Origin: an uncultured Methanobrevibacter sp.
GTDB taxonomy: Archaea; Methanobacteriota; Methanobacteria; Methanobacteriales; Methanobacteriaceae
DNA: 41,515 bases
Reading direction: 5' to 3'
Assembly: GCA_902789505.1 (NCBI GenBank)
Contig: CADAOO010000006.1
Location: 1 to 41,515 of the forward strand
The notes under the pieces are model-generated. The model had not been told where the DNA came from and ran no database searches. It was given only the letters and a program-made list of their open reading frames with translations. Shown here in pieces: positions 30,313-39,425 of this stretch; the stretch's first letter is position 1, and the number at the start of each line of letters is the position of its first letter. A program made the translations under genes and the position numbers.

Positions 30313-31263
30313 ATGATATATGTGGAAAATAAAGATTTAGTTATTCCTGGTCAGGTATTGGCTGACGATGAATACTATTCAGGAAGAGGTACCTTTAAAG
30401 AGAATGGTAAAGTTTGTTCTTCTTTAATGGGACTTGTTTCTTTGAGGAATAAGAAAATTAGAGTTATTCCTCTTAAAAGTAAATATGTTCCTAAAAAAGG
30501 AGATGTTGTAATAGGTAAAATCAATGATGTCAGATTCTCAATGTGGGATGTAGACATTAATTCACCTTATTCCGGAATTTTACCTGCTTTTGAAGTGTTT
30601 GGTCGTGAGAAAAAAGAACTCAACAAAGTATATGATGTTGGGGATGTGCTGTTTTTAAGAGTTGTCGACGTTGATGAAATCAAAAAGGCAAAACTCGGCT
30701 TGAAAGGAAGAGGAATGGGCAAATTCAAAGGAGGAATTATCGTAGATATAGCTCCTACCAAAGTTCCTAGATTGATTGGTAAAAAAGGTTCTATGATCAA
30801 CATGATTAAAGACAAAACCAACTGTAAGATTGTCGTTGGTCAGAATGGTCTTGTCTGGGTAAAAGGTGACGAAGACATGGAACAGCTTACCAAGGATGTT
30901 ATACATTTAATTGAAGCTGAAGCTCATACTTCCGGTTTAACAAACAAAATCAAAAACAAATTATATTTAGCTATTGATGGTGAAATACCACCTGAAGAAG
31001 TTCCTGAAGAGGAAGAAGAATTTGTTTTGGAAAAACCTAAGCTTCAAAATTTCAAAGAAGAATTAGAGCAAGAAGAAAAAGAAGCTGAAGAAGAAAAACA
31101 GGAAGAAAAAGAAGATAAACCTGGCGACGATGAGGAAGAAAAAGAAGATAAACCTAACATAGCTGAGGTTATTGAAGAATTAAAAAGAAAAAATAAAAAA
31201 GATAACACCTTCTCATATGGTGAAAGTTCAATGAATTCTTTTATTTTAAATAACAAAAAATGA
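30313..31263 (+). CDS. rrp4: Exosome RNA-binding subunit Rrp4
   Basis: The cap subunit of the archaeal exosome that binds RNA and feeds it to the Rrp41-Rrp42 ring. The 316-residue protein has an N-terminal domain ([12 protein letters not shown]), an S1 domain ([23 protein letters not shown]) and a KH domain with [12 protein letters not shown]. From about residue 225 comes a tail of some 90 residues, very rich in Glu and Lys, beyond the usual Rrp4 length. It includes a 22-bp direct repeat (31101-31122 and 31134-31155, period 33 bp). The gene lies between SBDS and rrp41 on the same strand. Confidence 0.96.
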   Translation: MIYVENKDLVIPGQVLADDEYYSGRGTFKENGKVCSSLMGLVSLRNKKIRVIPLKSKYVPKKGDVVIGKINDVRFSMWDVDINSPYSGILPAFEVFGREKKELNKVYDVGDVLFLRVVDVDEIKKAKLGLKGRGMGKFKGGIIVDIAPTKVPRLIGKKGSMINMIKDKTNCKIVVGQNGLVWVKGDEDMEQLTKDVIHLIEAEAHTSGLTNKIKNKLYLAIDGEIPPEEVPEEEEEFVLEKPKLQNFKEELEQEEKEAEEEKQEEKEDKPGDDEEEKEDKPNIAEVIEELKRKNKKDNTFSYGESSMNSFILNNKK

Positions 31264-31297
31264 TTATTAATTCTTCGAAAATTAAGAGGTTGATATA

Positions 31298-31990
31298 ATG
31301 TCAGAAATGATAAGACAGGATGGTAGAAAGTTCGATGAGTTACGTCCTATTAAAATTGAAGCAGGAGTTCTTGAACGTGCAGACGGCTCTGCTTATTTGG
31401 AAGTTGGAGGAAATAAAATTTTGGTTGCTGTTTATGGACCTAGAGAATCATATATAAGAAGATTACTTGAACCTAACACAGGTGTAATTAGAGTTAGATA
31501 CAATATGGCTCCATTTTCAGTTGACGACAGGAAAAGACCAGGACCTGACAGAAGGTCATCAGAGATTTCCAAAATTACCGCTGATGCATTAAGGCCAGCA
31601 TTAATGTTGGAAAATTATCCTCGTTCAATGATTGATATTTATATAGAAGTAATTGAAGCTGAAGGGGGAACCCGTTGTGCAGGAATCACTGCAGCTTCCG
31701 TTGCTTTGGTCGATGCAGGAATACCTATGAAGGATATTGTTGTAGGTTGCGCTGCTGGTAAAGTTAATGATGAAGTTGTACTTGACTTGTCCGAATATGA
31801 AGACAAAGAAGGTCAGGCTGATGTTCCATTAGCTATCATGCCAAGAACAGGCGAAATTACTTTATTGCAAAGTGATGGTAACTTGACTGAAGAAGAGTTT
31901 GCAAAAGCAATTGATTTGGCTATGGAAGGATGTCTTGAAGTAAGCAAGCTTCAAAAAGAAGCCTTAATGAAAAAATATTCTACAGAATAG
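31298..31990 (+). CDS. rrp41: Exosome catalytic subunit Rrp41
   Basis: The 230-residue phosphorolytic RNase PH-type subunit that degrades RNA 3' to 5' in the exosome ring. Phosphate/RNA-binding arginines R85 and R86 ([10 protein letters not shown]) and the catalytic-region aspartate D175 ([11 protein letters not shown]) are present, as expected for the active partner. GAGGTTGAT precedes the ATG. The rrp42 gene starts 12 nt after the stop. Confidence 0.96.
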   Translation: MSEMIRQDGRKFDELRPIKIEAGVLERADGSAYLEVGGNKILVAVYGPRESYIRRLLEPNTGVIRVRYNMAPFSVDDRKRPGPDRRSSEISKITADALRPALMLENYPRSMIDIYIEVIEAEGGTRCAGITAASVALVDAGIPMKDIVVGCAAGKVNDEVVLDLSEYEDKEGQADVPLAIMPRTGEITLLQSDGNLTEEEFAKAIDLAMEGCLEVSKLQKEALMKKYSTE

Positions 31991-32002
31991 TGGGTGGATA
32001 AA

Positions 32003-32788
32003 ATGGATATAGTACCAGAAATTACAAGACAAAGTATTACTAACCTTGTCAGAAATGATAAAAGGGAAGACGGCAGGGAATTAAACGAATATAGGGATAT
32101 TTCTATTGAAACTAATGTTATCTCTAAAGCTGAAGGTTCTGCTCGTGTAAGAATTGGCGGAACTCAGGTCATTGTCGGTATTAAACCACAACTTGGAAGC
32201 CCATTTCCAGACACTCCTGATTTAGGGGTTTTAATGACTAACTGTGAAATGTTGCCGATGGCTGATCCTAATTTTGAACCGGGACCACCTAGCGACGATT
32301 CAATCGAACTTGCACGTGTAGTCGACAGGGGTATTCGTGAAAGTGAATTGGTCGAACTGGATAAGTTATGTGTGGAAGAAGGAAAACATGTTTGGATGTT
32401 ATTCATTGACCTGCACATTATTGACAACTGTGGAAACCTTTTCGATGCATGTGAACTGGCAGTTATGGCTGCACTCAAATCCACCAAATTGCCTGTTGCA
32501 ACCATAGTGGATGAAGAAGTTGTTATCAATGAAGATGAAACCTTTGATTTACCAATCAATAATGAATTGGCGTTATGCACCTTTGTTAAAATTGGTGACA
32601 AAATGGTTTTAGACCCAACATTGGATGAAGAAAGAGTGGCCAGCGCCCGTTTAAATGTTGGTGTAACCAAAGATGGCAGAATCTGCTCAATGCAAAAAGG
32701 CGGTTCCCAGCCATTGAATAAAGAAGAACTTCTCAGTGCTGTCCATGTGGCAGTTTCAAAAACAAAAGAATTAATAGAACATCTCTAA
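32003..32788 (+). CDS. rrp42: Exosome subunit Rrp42
   Basis: The 261-residue RNase PH-fold partner of Rrp41 in the hexameric exosome ring. It has the Rrp42 signs KREDGRELNEYRDISIE, GSPFPDTPDLGVL and KGGSQPLN and lacks the Rrp41 catalytic aspartate motif, so it is structural. The start is ATG 32003, after GGTGGAT; a GTG at 31994 lies inside that site. It is the last gene of the cluster. The ribosomal protein L37Ae and rpoP genes that often follow in archaea are absent, and a minus-strand mobA-like gene overlaps its end by 4 nt. Confidence 0.95.
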   Translation: MDIVPEITRQSITNLVRNDKREDGRELNEYRDISIETNVISKAEGSARVRIGGTQVIVGIKPQLGSPFPDTPDLGVLMTNCEMLPMADPNFEPGPPSDDSIELARVVDRGIRESELVELDKLCVEEGKHVWMLFIDLHIIDNCGNLFDACELAVMAALKSTKLPVATIVDEEVVINEDETFDLPINNELALCTFVKIGDKMVLDPTLDEERVASARLNVGVTKDGRICSMQKGGSQPLNKEELLSAVHVAVSKTKELIEHL

Positions 32789-33414
32789 ATGTCTGTCGGA
32801 CGATTTAGATTTCTAAATTCTTTTTTTAATATTTTTTTATTGTCAATCAAGACAAATTTTGTTTCTATTTTTTTTATCAGTCCTTTTATATGAAGTGAAT
32901 CCCTTGAAATCAGATATTCGATTTCGGGAATAACGTTTCTGCTGTAAATTGAATGCAGCGGTTCTGAAGTTTTTAATTTATCATCACTGTCATGATATGG
33001 AACAATGGCCTGATAATTTTTATCTATCTCATTAAAAATAGTACTTATATAATTTTTTGTAACGTACGGGCTGTCACACGGCAATACTAATGCATATTCT
33101 CCTGTGATATTTTCAAGCCCGGTCAGGATTCCGGGAAGCGGGCCCTTGTTTTTTATCACGTCTTCAACGAAGGTGACTTCATATGAATAATCGGAAGGGT
33201 CGATAAATTTCTTATATTTGCCAATCCTTTCTTCATCATTTAAAACAATTATCGCTTCATTTATTTCATGGTTTAATGTAGAAAGGGTATGTTTAATCAT
33301 GGGTTTGTCTTGGATAATCATTGATCCCTTATCTTGACCCATTCTTCTACTTTGCCCTCCACATAAAATGATGCAAGATTTAATATTTTCACTTTTTTTA
33401 ATTTCATTACTCAT
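32785..33414 (-). CDS. mobA: Molybdenum cofactor guanylyltransferase-like protein (MobA family)
   Basis: A 209-residue nucleotidyltransferase with the N-terminal loop LCGGQSRRMGQDKG and the metal-binding LPCDSPYV, the hallmarks of MobA, which attaches GMP to molybdopterin for formate dehydrogenase or formylmethanofuran dehydrogenase. KGPLPGILTGL is also typical. A different nucleotide-transfer role is possible because the family is broad. It overlaps the end of rrp42 by 4 nt (convergent). It lies 20 nt downstream of the membrane-protein gene on the same strand. Confidence 0.82.
   Translation of the reverse strand: MSNEIKKSENIKSCIILCGGQSRRMGQDKGSMIIQDKPMIKHTLSTLNHEINEAIIVLNDEERIGKYKKFIDPSDYSYEVTFVEDVIKNKGPLPGILTGLENITGEYALVLPCDSPYVTKNYISTIFNEIDKNYQAIVPYHDSDDKLKTSEPLHSIYSRNVIPEIEYLISRDSLHIKGLIKKIETKFVLIDNKKILKKEFRNLNRPTDI
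32803..32836 (+). terminator. Terminator of the exosome operon
   Basis: ATTTAGA (32803-32809) pairs with TCTAAAT (32812-32818), followed by TCTTTTTTTAATATTTTTTT. It lies inside the 3' end of the convergent mobA-like gene. Confidence 0.5.
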
Positions 33415-33434
33415 ATTAAATCTCCGGATATTAT

Positions 33435-34193
33435 CTATTTTACGTATACTTCTGCATCTTCATCAAATGGATTTGTACGTATAATGAGTGCAATCATGTA
33501 CGGGTAGTGCTTATTGAGATATCTTAGATAGTAGACCCATTCATGGATTAACTTATTGTATACTCTGTGCATGTCTCCATTTAAATGTGCAAAATCGGCA
33601 TCGGTTACAAGACTTAAATCTTTTCTGTGTTCCAGTTCCTCATCCAGGTGAAGAATTGCATTGATCAGTCCTGTAAACTCCTCTTTTTCAAGCAGATTAG
33701 GATTGTTTATTAAATTAATAATGAATTCCCTTTTACTGGTCAGCAATTCATTTAGATTTCTTAAAAACTCTTCCCTGTTTTCAGGGGAGATATCCGCTTG
33801 AAATTCAACGTCAGTATCTTTAAGCTCTTTTAATTTGTTTTCATAGTCTTTGTCATCCCAATTTTTAATGGACTTTAAATTTTCAGTATTGGTTTTGTAT
33901 TTGTTTGCACTGCTGAGCTGAGATATCAGTTCGTTTCCGATTTCAGAAAAGAATGTGCTCATAAGCATATCTAATTTTTCAAGCATGGCTTCCTTTTCTT
34001 TTCTTTCGATAATCTCATCGAGAATGAATGCAACAACTAATATGTCGACCGGAATAAATCCTAAATGTGTCCAGACATATGAAATGATATGTTCTCCATC
34101 ACCTAATACAAGATAATTTGATCCGTATATTACTATAATCAGGATAATCATCAGTATGGAAAATTTGATTTTCCATTTTTTATGTGAATCCAT
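33435..34193 (-). CDS. Membrane protein with two TM helices and a helical cytoplasmic domain
   Basis: A 252-residue protein with TM helices at about 9-27 and 39-57, then a long helical, charged domain containing ERKEKEAMLEKLDMLMSTFFSEIGNEL and a conserved-looking HLNGDMHRVYNKLIHEWVYYLRYL segment. I do not recognise the family with certainty. The start is ATG 34193, 7 nt after GGAGAT; a TTG at 34208 lies before that site and is rejected. It sits between cbiT and the mobA-like gene on the same strand. Confidence 0.7.
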   Translation of the reverse strand: MDSHKKWKIKFSILMIILIIVIYGSNYLVLGDGEHIISYVWTHLGFIPVDILVVAFILDEIIERKEKEAMLEKLDMLMSTFFSEIGNELISQLSSANKYKTNTENLKSIKNWDDKDYENKLKELKDTDVEFQADISPENREEFLRNLNELLTSKREFIINLINNPNLLEKEEFTGLINAILHLDEELEHRKDLSLVTDADFAHLNGDMHRVYNKLIHEWVYYLRYLNKHYPYMIALIIRTNPFDEDAEVYVK

Positions 34194-34219
34194 TTTTTTA
34201 ATCTCCAAGTATTTTTATT

Positions 34220-34783
34220 TTATCGTTTTTTGGCTGTTATTACTGCTATCGGGTTTTCACTTATCATCATAACTCCGCGGTCAAGGACTCTTCCATTGGA
34301 AATGTTGACTTCCATGATTTTGGGGTTATAGTTAAGTTCTTTAAGCTTATTTACAGCCTCTATTTTGGTATCAACCAAGATGGCAGTTATGATAATTCTG
34401 CCCTTTGAATTGAGTTTTGAATGAATGATATCCAGGATATTTTCGAGTTCTCTGCCGCTGCCCCCTACAATGGCAATATCGATATTGTCAATATCTTTCA
34501 GGGCATTTGCCCCGTTATCATTTATTAAAGTGACATTGTCTCCAAGTCCGAACTTGTCAAGGTTTTTTTCAGTAATTTCAATAGCTTCGGGATTTGTATC
34601 AATTGAGATTACCTCTTTTGCTCTTTGTGAAAATTCACATGTAATTCCTCCGGTTCCGCATCCGCAGTCTACGACTTTGTCTTCGGATGAAACTTCAGAT
34701 TTATAGAGTATTATGGCTCGTATAGCTTCTTTTGTCGGTCCTGGGACATCACAAGATTTAATAAAATCTTTATCTTCTAACAT
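34220..34783 (-). CDS. cbiT: Cobalt-precorrin-6B C15-methyltransferase (decarboxylating)
   Basis: A 187-residue SAM methyltransferase of the anaerobic cobalamin pathway, which methylates C15 and removes the C12 acetate carboxyl. Signs are PGPTKEAIRAI near the N-terminus, the SAM-binding GCGTGG, and GGSGRELENIL. Methanogens need corrinoid for the Mtr complex. It starts immediately after the ubiX stop codon (no gap), so the two are co-transcribed; there is no other cobalamin gene in the window. Confidence 0.93.
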   Translation of the reverse strand: MLEDKDFIKSCDVPGPTKEAIRAIILYKSEVSSEDKVVDCGCGTGGITCEFSQRAKEVISIDTNPEAIEITEKNLDKFGLGDNVTLINDNGANALKDIDNIDIAIVGGSGRELENILDIIHSKLNSKGRIIITAILVDTKIEAVNKLKELNYNPKIMEVNISNGRVLDRGVMMISENPIAVITAKKR

Positions 34784-35332
34784 TTATTCCCACCTTTTAA
34801 ATAAATCGTTTTCAATTTTCAGGGAGTCAAGTATTTTTCCGACAATGAAATTGATCTGGTCATCAACAGTGTCGTGTGCTGAATAAAATCCAGGCATTGC
34901 AGGTAAAATAATGGCTCCTTCATGTGATAATGTTAGCATGTTTTGTAAATGAACGCTTCTGAGTGGAGTTTCTCTTGGAACAATCACGGTTGGTCTTCTT
35001 TCCTTTAAGCTTACGTCCGCTACCCGTGTAATTGTATTGTCTCCATATCCGTTGGCTATTGAGGATAATGTTTTCATTGAACATGGCACAATGGCCAGTG
35101 CGCTGGCTTTAAATGATCCGCTGTTGATTGAAGCGGTCAAATCGTTGAAGTCATAACAGTTGTCGGCCAGCCCTGTTAGTTCATCTACAGTATAATCGGT
35201 TTCGGATTCAATCACTGTCTTTGCAGCATCGCTTATGACCAAAGCGTTTTCAATCTTCATTTCCTTTAAAACTTCGAGCAATCTTATTCCATATATTACT
35301 CCGCTTGCACCGGTAATTGCAACTACTATCAT
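34784..35332 (-). CDS. ubiX: Flavin prenyltransferase
   Basis: A 182-residue UbiX/Pad1 enzyme that joins dimethylallyl phosphate to FMN, giving prenylated FMN for UbiD-type decarboxylases. The N-terminal FMN-binding ITGASGVIYG, the central ALAIVPCSMKTLSSIANGYGDN and the PRETPLRSVHLQNML motif are all characteristic. A UbiD gene is not in the window. It lies 8 nt after the HD phosphohydrolase stop and directly abuts cbiT. Confidence 0.95.
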   Translation of the reverse strand: MIVVAITGASGVIYGIRLLEVLKEMKIENALVISDAAKTVIESETDYTVDELTGLADNCYDFNDLTASINSGSFKASALAIVPCSMKTLSSIANGYGDNTITRVADVSLKERRPTVIVPRETPLRSVHLQNMLTLSHEGAIILPAMPGFYSAHDTVDDQINFIVGKILDSLKIENDLFKRWE

Positions 35333-35340
35333 GTTATCTC

Positions 35341-36567
35341 CTAAAACAGTTTAATCTGGTCATAATGAATTCCGTGGAATTTTTCCTTGTCTATTTCCGG
35401 CAGGTCAAGGTACTGTTCGAGTTTGAATTTATCGAATTTCGGCTTTTCTTCTTCGGGAACATAAACGCTGATGTCAGGTATATTGAATCTTGCTTTGCTT
35501 AATGCAGCTATGATGTTGGATATTTCTGTTAGCGGGTAAAGTTTTCCTTCCAGGTCAACTTGAGTTTTCATTTCATCAAAGCGAGGATATTCGGCAATGT
35601 TTATAAATACGTAATCCTTGTCAATGCCGTAGTCTTCACCTATTTCCTCTTCCGCTTTTCTCAAATCTTTTGCATCGATCTTATACATCTTTTCAGGAAC
35701 TTTGAAATTGTCCAGCCTGATGGTTTTTACTCTTTTTAAAAGGTTTCTGTTGTCCAGTCTGGACATTATGTCATTTGCATATTTTATATCGCAGTTTCTG
35801 AATATTGAAACGATATCCATATCATCGTATTTGTAAATGGTTTTTTCTTCGATTATTCCGTCATCGATTATCTTTTTAAGGCTTCTTCTAAACATTGAGT
35901 TTACAATACGTGTTGTATGGTGCTGATATACGCTGGGATACATGAAATATCTTGATACAAGAGCTCCTTCCGCAGCTTGAACTCCCTTGATGTTCAATAT
36001 CAAACCGTCTTCCAGCTTTAAATTTGATATTATTCTTTCATAATCTATCACTCCATATGCAACGCCGGTATTGTGTGAATCCCTTAAGAGATAATCCATA
36101 CGGTCAACATCCAGTTCTCCGGATACGATCGGTCCGAGATATCCTTTTCCGTTAACAATGTCCACTATGTCATTGACGTCAAATTTTTCCTCAAGAAGAT
36201 CTCTCATGGATGTTTCTGTAATCACGTATTTTGTCAATTCCTCGTGGGGTACTGAAAGAACCCCTTCTGAAACATGGGAAAACGGGCCATGGCCGACGTC
36301 ATGCAGGAGCGCTGAAATTCTGACCAGTTCGATTTCATCATCGCTTAAGTCAAGTTCTGCCGCTAACTTTGAACCCAGATTCATGGTTCCGATGGAATGT
36401 TCAAATCGGGTATGGTTTGCCCCCGGATAGATTAAACTTATTAATCCCAACTGTTTTATTCTTCTTAAACGTTGAAATTGGGGCATATCCATTACTTGTT
36501 CTTCAAATGCATTTAATTCAATGTCTCCATATACGCTATCCCGGATAAATTTTTTCTTTTCAGTCAT
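35341..36567 (-). CDS. HD-domain phosphohydrolase (SAMHD1/YwfO-like)
   Basis: A 408-residue HD-superfamily hydrolase. Metal ligands are visible as H57 (NHTRFEHSIG), H89-D90 (LLHDVGHGPFSH) and a later aspartate in the DVDRMDYLLRDS motif, with the DSVYGDIELN N-terminus and YPGANHTRFEHS of the dGTPase-like archaeal/bacterial group. Such enzymes remove triphosphate from dNTPs. The true substrate cannot be told. The 3' part (about 285-408) is a variable domain. It overlaps the small secreted-protein gene upstream by 4 nt and is followed by ubiX. Confidence 0.9.
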   Translation of the reverse strand: MTEKKKFIRDSVYGDIELNAFEEQVMDMPQFQRLRRIKQLGLISLIYPGANHTRFEHSIGTMNLGSKLAAELDLSDDEIELVRISALLHDVGHGPFSHVSEGVLSVPHEELTKYVITETSMRDLLEEKFDVNDIVDIVNGKGYLGPIVSGELDVDRMDYLLRDSHNTGVAYGVIDYERIISNLKLEDGLILNIKGVQAAEGALVSRYFMYPSVYQHHTTRIVNSMFRRSLKKIIDDGIIEEKTIYKYDDMDIVSIFRNCDIKYANDIMSRLDNRNLLKRVKTIRLDNFKVPEKMYKIDAKDLRKAEEEIGEDYGIDKDYVFINIAEYPRFDEMKTQVDLEGKLYPLTEISNIIAALSKARFNIPDISVYVPEEEKPKFDKFKLEQYLDLPEIDKEKFHGIHYDQIKLF

Positions 36568-36839
36568 CTAATCGGCTCCGAATAGTTCACTACATAATAA
36601 GAAGGAGTACTGTTAATTACTGTGTTATTAGTTGTATTGGTAGTGTTGACAGGTTTAGGTTCAACATATTTCACTTCTTCAACATGATTCGGTTCAAACG
36701 AATTGTTTTCAATCGGAATCAGTTTGTAGGAGTTGCTGTCTTCCTTGACAGTTAGGTTGGCGAAAGAAGTACTGATACCAAAAGCAATAATAGCAATTAT
36801 AAAAAATATTATTAAATTGGCTTTTATTGAGTCTTTCAT
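36564..36839 (-). CDS. Small secreted or membrane-anchored Asn/Thr-rich protein
   Basis: A 91-residue protein with an N-terminal hydrophobic helix (about 9-27) and FANLT after it, which may be a signal peptide or anchor. The rest is polar with several N-x-T/S sequons (NTT, NTT, NNT, NST), suggesting an N-glycosylated outer segment. It overlaps the HD phosphohydrolase start by 4 nt (ATGA), so the genes are translationally coupled although no shared role is evident. The 36840-37059 stretch upstream is AT-rich and holds no other gene. Family unknown. Confidence 0.65.
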   Translation of the reverse strand: MKDSIKANLIIFFIIAIIAFGISTSFANLTVKEDSNSYKLIPIENNSFEPNHVEEVKYVEPKPVNTTNTTNNTVINSTPSYYVVNYSEPIR

Positions 36840-37059
36840 AATAACACTCTTTTTCTTTATTAATTTCGTCGGCTTTAAAATTGTTAATTTATACTGTTAT
36901 TATTTATCTTTTTAGGTAATATTTAATAGTTGTTAAAATCCTTTATTTTCTATTTTAATGAAAATATTTTTTTTGAACTGTTTTTAGATTATTTTAATTT
37001 TTCATCATAACTGTTCATCAAAAGTCATTATTTGCTTTTTTTCCAAGTTTTCCATAACA

Positions 37060-37106
37060 TTTATATACTATGGTGATTAATTACTATATATCGGAATGAT
37101 ACTTCC
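37060..37106 (+). promoter_or_regulatory. amt-glnK promoter with NrpR-type operator
   Basis: TTTATATA (37060-37067) is the TATA box. GGAATGATACTTCC (37093-37106) fits GGAA-N6-TTCC, the operator bound by the methanogen nitrogen repressor NrpR, and is extended by flanking C and G (CGGAA...TTCCG). It overlaps the expected start point. CCGACA recurs just downstream, and the spacing of these direct repeats may form a second weak site. Confidence 0.75.
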
Positions 37107-37182
37107 GACATATTATTGCCGACAATTTTTGCCGGTGTTTAAATTCATAAAATTTTAATTCAAATTTAAGAGATAAGATAAA

Positions 37183-38397
37183 ATGGTAGTTTTTAGCGCA
37201 GGTGACACAGCATGGATTCTTGTATGCAGCCTTCTGGTTCTGCTGATGAGCATCCCTGCAGTCGCATTTTTTTATGGAGGATTAAGTAAACGTAAAAATG
37301 TTTTAAATACAATATTTCTAACTTTTATAGCATTTTCAATAGTAAGTGTAATATGGGTAATTTTCGGTTATCAGTTCGCTTTCGGAAGCGACATGTGGGG
37401 TCTGATAGGATCTCCAACCAATTTCTTTTTGCAGGGAATTGCTTTGGATGACTTGAACGGAACAATACCTACATTGTTGTTTGTAATGTTCCAGTGTGCT
37501 TTTGCTGGTCTGACAGTTGCCCTTATTTCAGGAGCACTGGTTGGAAGAATGAAAACAAAAGCATGGATTATTTTTGTCATTGCATGGGTATGTCTCGTTT
37601 ATATTCCGGTCGCTCACTGGGTATGGGGTGAAGGATGGCTGATGCAGATGGGTGCTCTTGACTTTGCAGGAGGTGCAGTTGTTCACATGAACTCAGGAGC
37701 AGCAGCACTGGCTGTCGCACTGGTATTAGGTAAAAGAAAAGACACTTCATTGATTCCGCACAACCTTGGATATGCAGTTCTCGGTGCTGCATTGCTATGG
37801 TTCGGATGGATGGGATTCAATGGAGGATCCGGTCTTGCAGCTGACGGACTTGCAGCAAATGCAATTATTGTCTCCAATGTTGCTGCAGCTTTAGGATTGA
37901 TTGTATGGACTGCTTTGGATACATATATTGTTGGAAAACCGACTGTGCTTGGTGCAATATCCGGTGCAGTGGCAGGACTTGTAGCTATCACTCCGGCAGC
38001 AGGATTTGTTGATGTGCCTGGAGCAATGGTTATCGGTGCAGTGGCTCCGTTCGTATCATACTTTGCAATTTACTTCCTTAAACCGAAACTCGGATATGAC
38101 GATGCTCTGGATGTATGGGGAATACATGGAATGTCCGGTGTCTGGGGAGCAATCGCAACCGGAATCTTTGCAGTGCCTGCAGTCGGCGGAGTTGCAGGAC
38201 TTATAGCAGGAAATGCCAATCAGGTCTTAATACAGATTATAAGTGTAGTTGCCACTCTGGCATATTCATTCATATTAAGTTTCATATTTGCAAAAATATT
38301 GGACAAAGCTATGGGCGGCATAAGAGTTGATGAAGCTGAAGAAATCGGTGGACTTGATACAAATCTTCATGAGGAATCAGCATATAACTTTAATTAG
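37183..38397 (+). CDS. amt: Ammonium transporter
   Basis: A 404-residue membrane protein of the Amt/MEP/Rh family with about eleven TM helices. The ammonium recruitment residue D160 and twin histidines H168 ([13 protein letters not shown]) and H315 ([13 protein letters not shown]) are conserved, so transport activity is expected. The C-terminal cytoplasmic stretch has [15 protein letters not shown], the Amt segment contacted by PII. The glnK gene starts 9 nt after its stop, the classical pairing. Repression in ammonium-rich conditions is suggested by the NrpR-type site upstream. Confidence 0.97.
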   Translation: MVVFSAGDTAWILVCSLLVLLMSIPAVAFFYGGLSKRKNVLNTIFLTFIAFSIVSVIWVIFGYQFAFGSDMWGLIGSPTNFFLQGIALDDLNGTIPTLLFVMFQCAFAGLTVALISGALVGRMKTKAWIIFVIAWVCLVYIPVAHWVWGEGWLMQMGALDFAGGAVVHMNSGAAALAVALVLGKRKDTSLIPHNLGYAVLGAALLWFGWMGFNGGSGLAADGLAANAIIVSNVAAALGLIVWTALDTYIVGKPTVLGAISGAVAGLVAITPAAGFVDVPGAMVIGAVAPFVSYFAIYFLKPKLGYDDALDVWGIHGMSGVWGAIATGIFAVPAVGGVAGLIAGNANQVLIQIISVVATLAYSFILSFIFAKILDKAMGGIRVDEAEEIGGLDTNLHEESAYNFN

Positions 38398-38406
38398 GTG
38401 TAATTT

Positions 38407-38745
38407 ATGAAAAGCGTTGTTGCAATTATCAGACAGGAAAAATATACTGATGTAAAAAATGCCCTTCTGGCCGTAGGATGCGAAGGTATGAACGTATCCG
38501 AAGTGAAAGGAAGGGGAAGCCAAAGAGGAATCAAGGAATCTTATAGGGGATCAAGCTATTGCATTGACCTGATTCCGAAAACACGTATAGAAATCGTTGT
38601 AAAGGATGAGGGTGTTGACACTATTGTCAATGCAATTAAGGAAGGTGCCCACACCGGAAACATCGGTGACGGGAAAATATTCATTTATCCGATGGATAAC
38701 GTGATAAGAATCAGAACAGGCGAAGAAGGGGATGATGCAGTGTAA
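38407..38745 (+). CDS. glnK: Nitrogen regulatory protein PII (GlnK type)
   Basis: A 112-residue PII protein that senses 2-oxoglutarate and ATP/ADP and blocks the partner ammonium transporter. The T-loop has Y51 (GSSYCIDLIPK), the site modified in bacteria; archaeal versions are usually not uridylylated. The B-loop TGNIGDGKIF is intact. It forms an operon with amt and ends at a strong terminator. Confidence 0.96.
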   Translation: MKSVVAIIRQEKYTDVKNALLAVGCEGMNVSEVKGRGSQRGIKESYRGSSYCIDLIPKTRIEIVVKDEGVDTIVNAIKEGAHTGNIGDGKIFIYPMDNVIRIRTGEEGDDAV

Positions 38746-38770
38746 GTCATTTCCTATCGTATGGCATAAT

Positions 38771-38812
38771 GGAAATAATGTACTTTACATTATTTCCCTC
38801 CCTTTTTTTTTA
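38771..38812 (+). terminator. Terminator of amt-glnK
   Basis: GGAAATAATGTA (38771-38782) pairs perfectly over 12 bp with TACATTATTTCC (38786-38797), followed by CTCCCTTTTTTTTT. It also lies just past the end of the convergent signal-peptidase-like gene. Confidence 0.9.
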
Positions 38813-38816
38813 GAAA

Positions 38817-39425
38817 TCAATAAGAAATTACCACACCATTGATGTCAGAGATATCGACCCATGTTGTTATGCCCTTAATCTCGTATAAGGCTCCGTTTTT
38901 ATATTCATGCCTTATTTCCTTGTTGTCGCTTTCCAGATAGACATTGTCTCCTTCAATGTCACCGACCCTTTTGATGATGTCGCCGTATTCATCCGAATCC
39001 GCAACGACAATATCTCCAACATGGATGTCCTTGGATTTGTTTAAGAGAACTTTCTGTCCATCCTGCAGGGTTGGAACCATAGATGTTCCGTCGACATAAA
39101 CGATGACCGGAATTTGGTCCTTGCCTATGATTGAATCTATGCTGATTTTAGGATTTTCCATCCCATATTTTTTGCAGATGTCCTTGATTCCGCTTTTCAG
39201 TGTGGTGATATTCGAATTGGTATCATTCATGACATTCAAGGTGTAGTCGCAGATTTCATCATTCAGCCGGTCAATGTCGATGCTGGAATCGAGGCAATGG
39301 GTTTCAACTTTAACGCTGTCTCCATTAATAAATAAATCCACACTGTTGTCTGATGATAGAAATACTGCAAAAATAGATAAGATCAAAATAAGTATCAATA
39401 TAGCCAAAATGATTTTTTTAGCCAT
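38817..39425 (-). CDS. Signal-peptidase-like S24/S26 membrane protein with Ser-Lys dyad
   Basis: A 202-residue protein with one N-terminal TM helix (about 5-23), an unrecognised domain of some 80 residues, then a peptidase S26-like domain. That domain has the nucleophile S115 in GTSMVPTLQDG, HVGDIVVAD, and K152 in GDIIKRV where S26 peptidases carry the general base. Archaeal Sec11-like enzymes usually have His there, so the Ser-Lys form is of the bacterial or S24 type. It overlaps the aroD gene by 8 nt. Substrates are unknown. Confidence 0.82.
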   Translation of the reverse strand: MAKKIILAILILILILSIFAVFLSSDNSVDLFINGDSVKVETHCLDSSIDIDRLNDEICDYTLNVMNDTNSNITTLKSGIKDICKKYGMENPKISIDSIIGKDQIPVIVYVDGTSMVPTLQDGQKVLLNKSKDIHVGDIVVADSDEYGDIIKRVGDIEGDNVYLESDNKEIRHEYKNGALYEIKGITTWVDISDINGVVISY

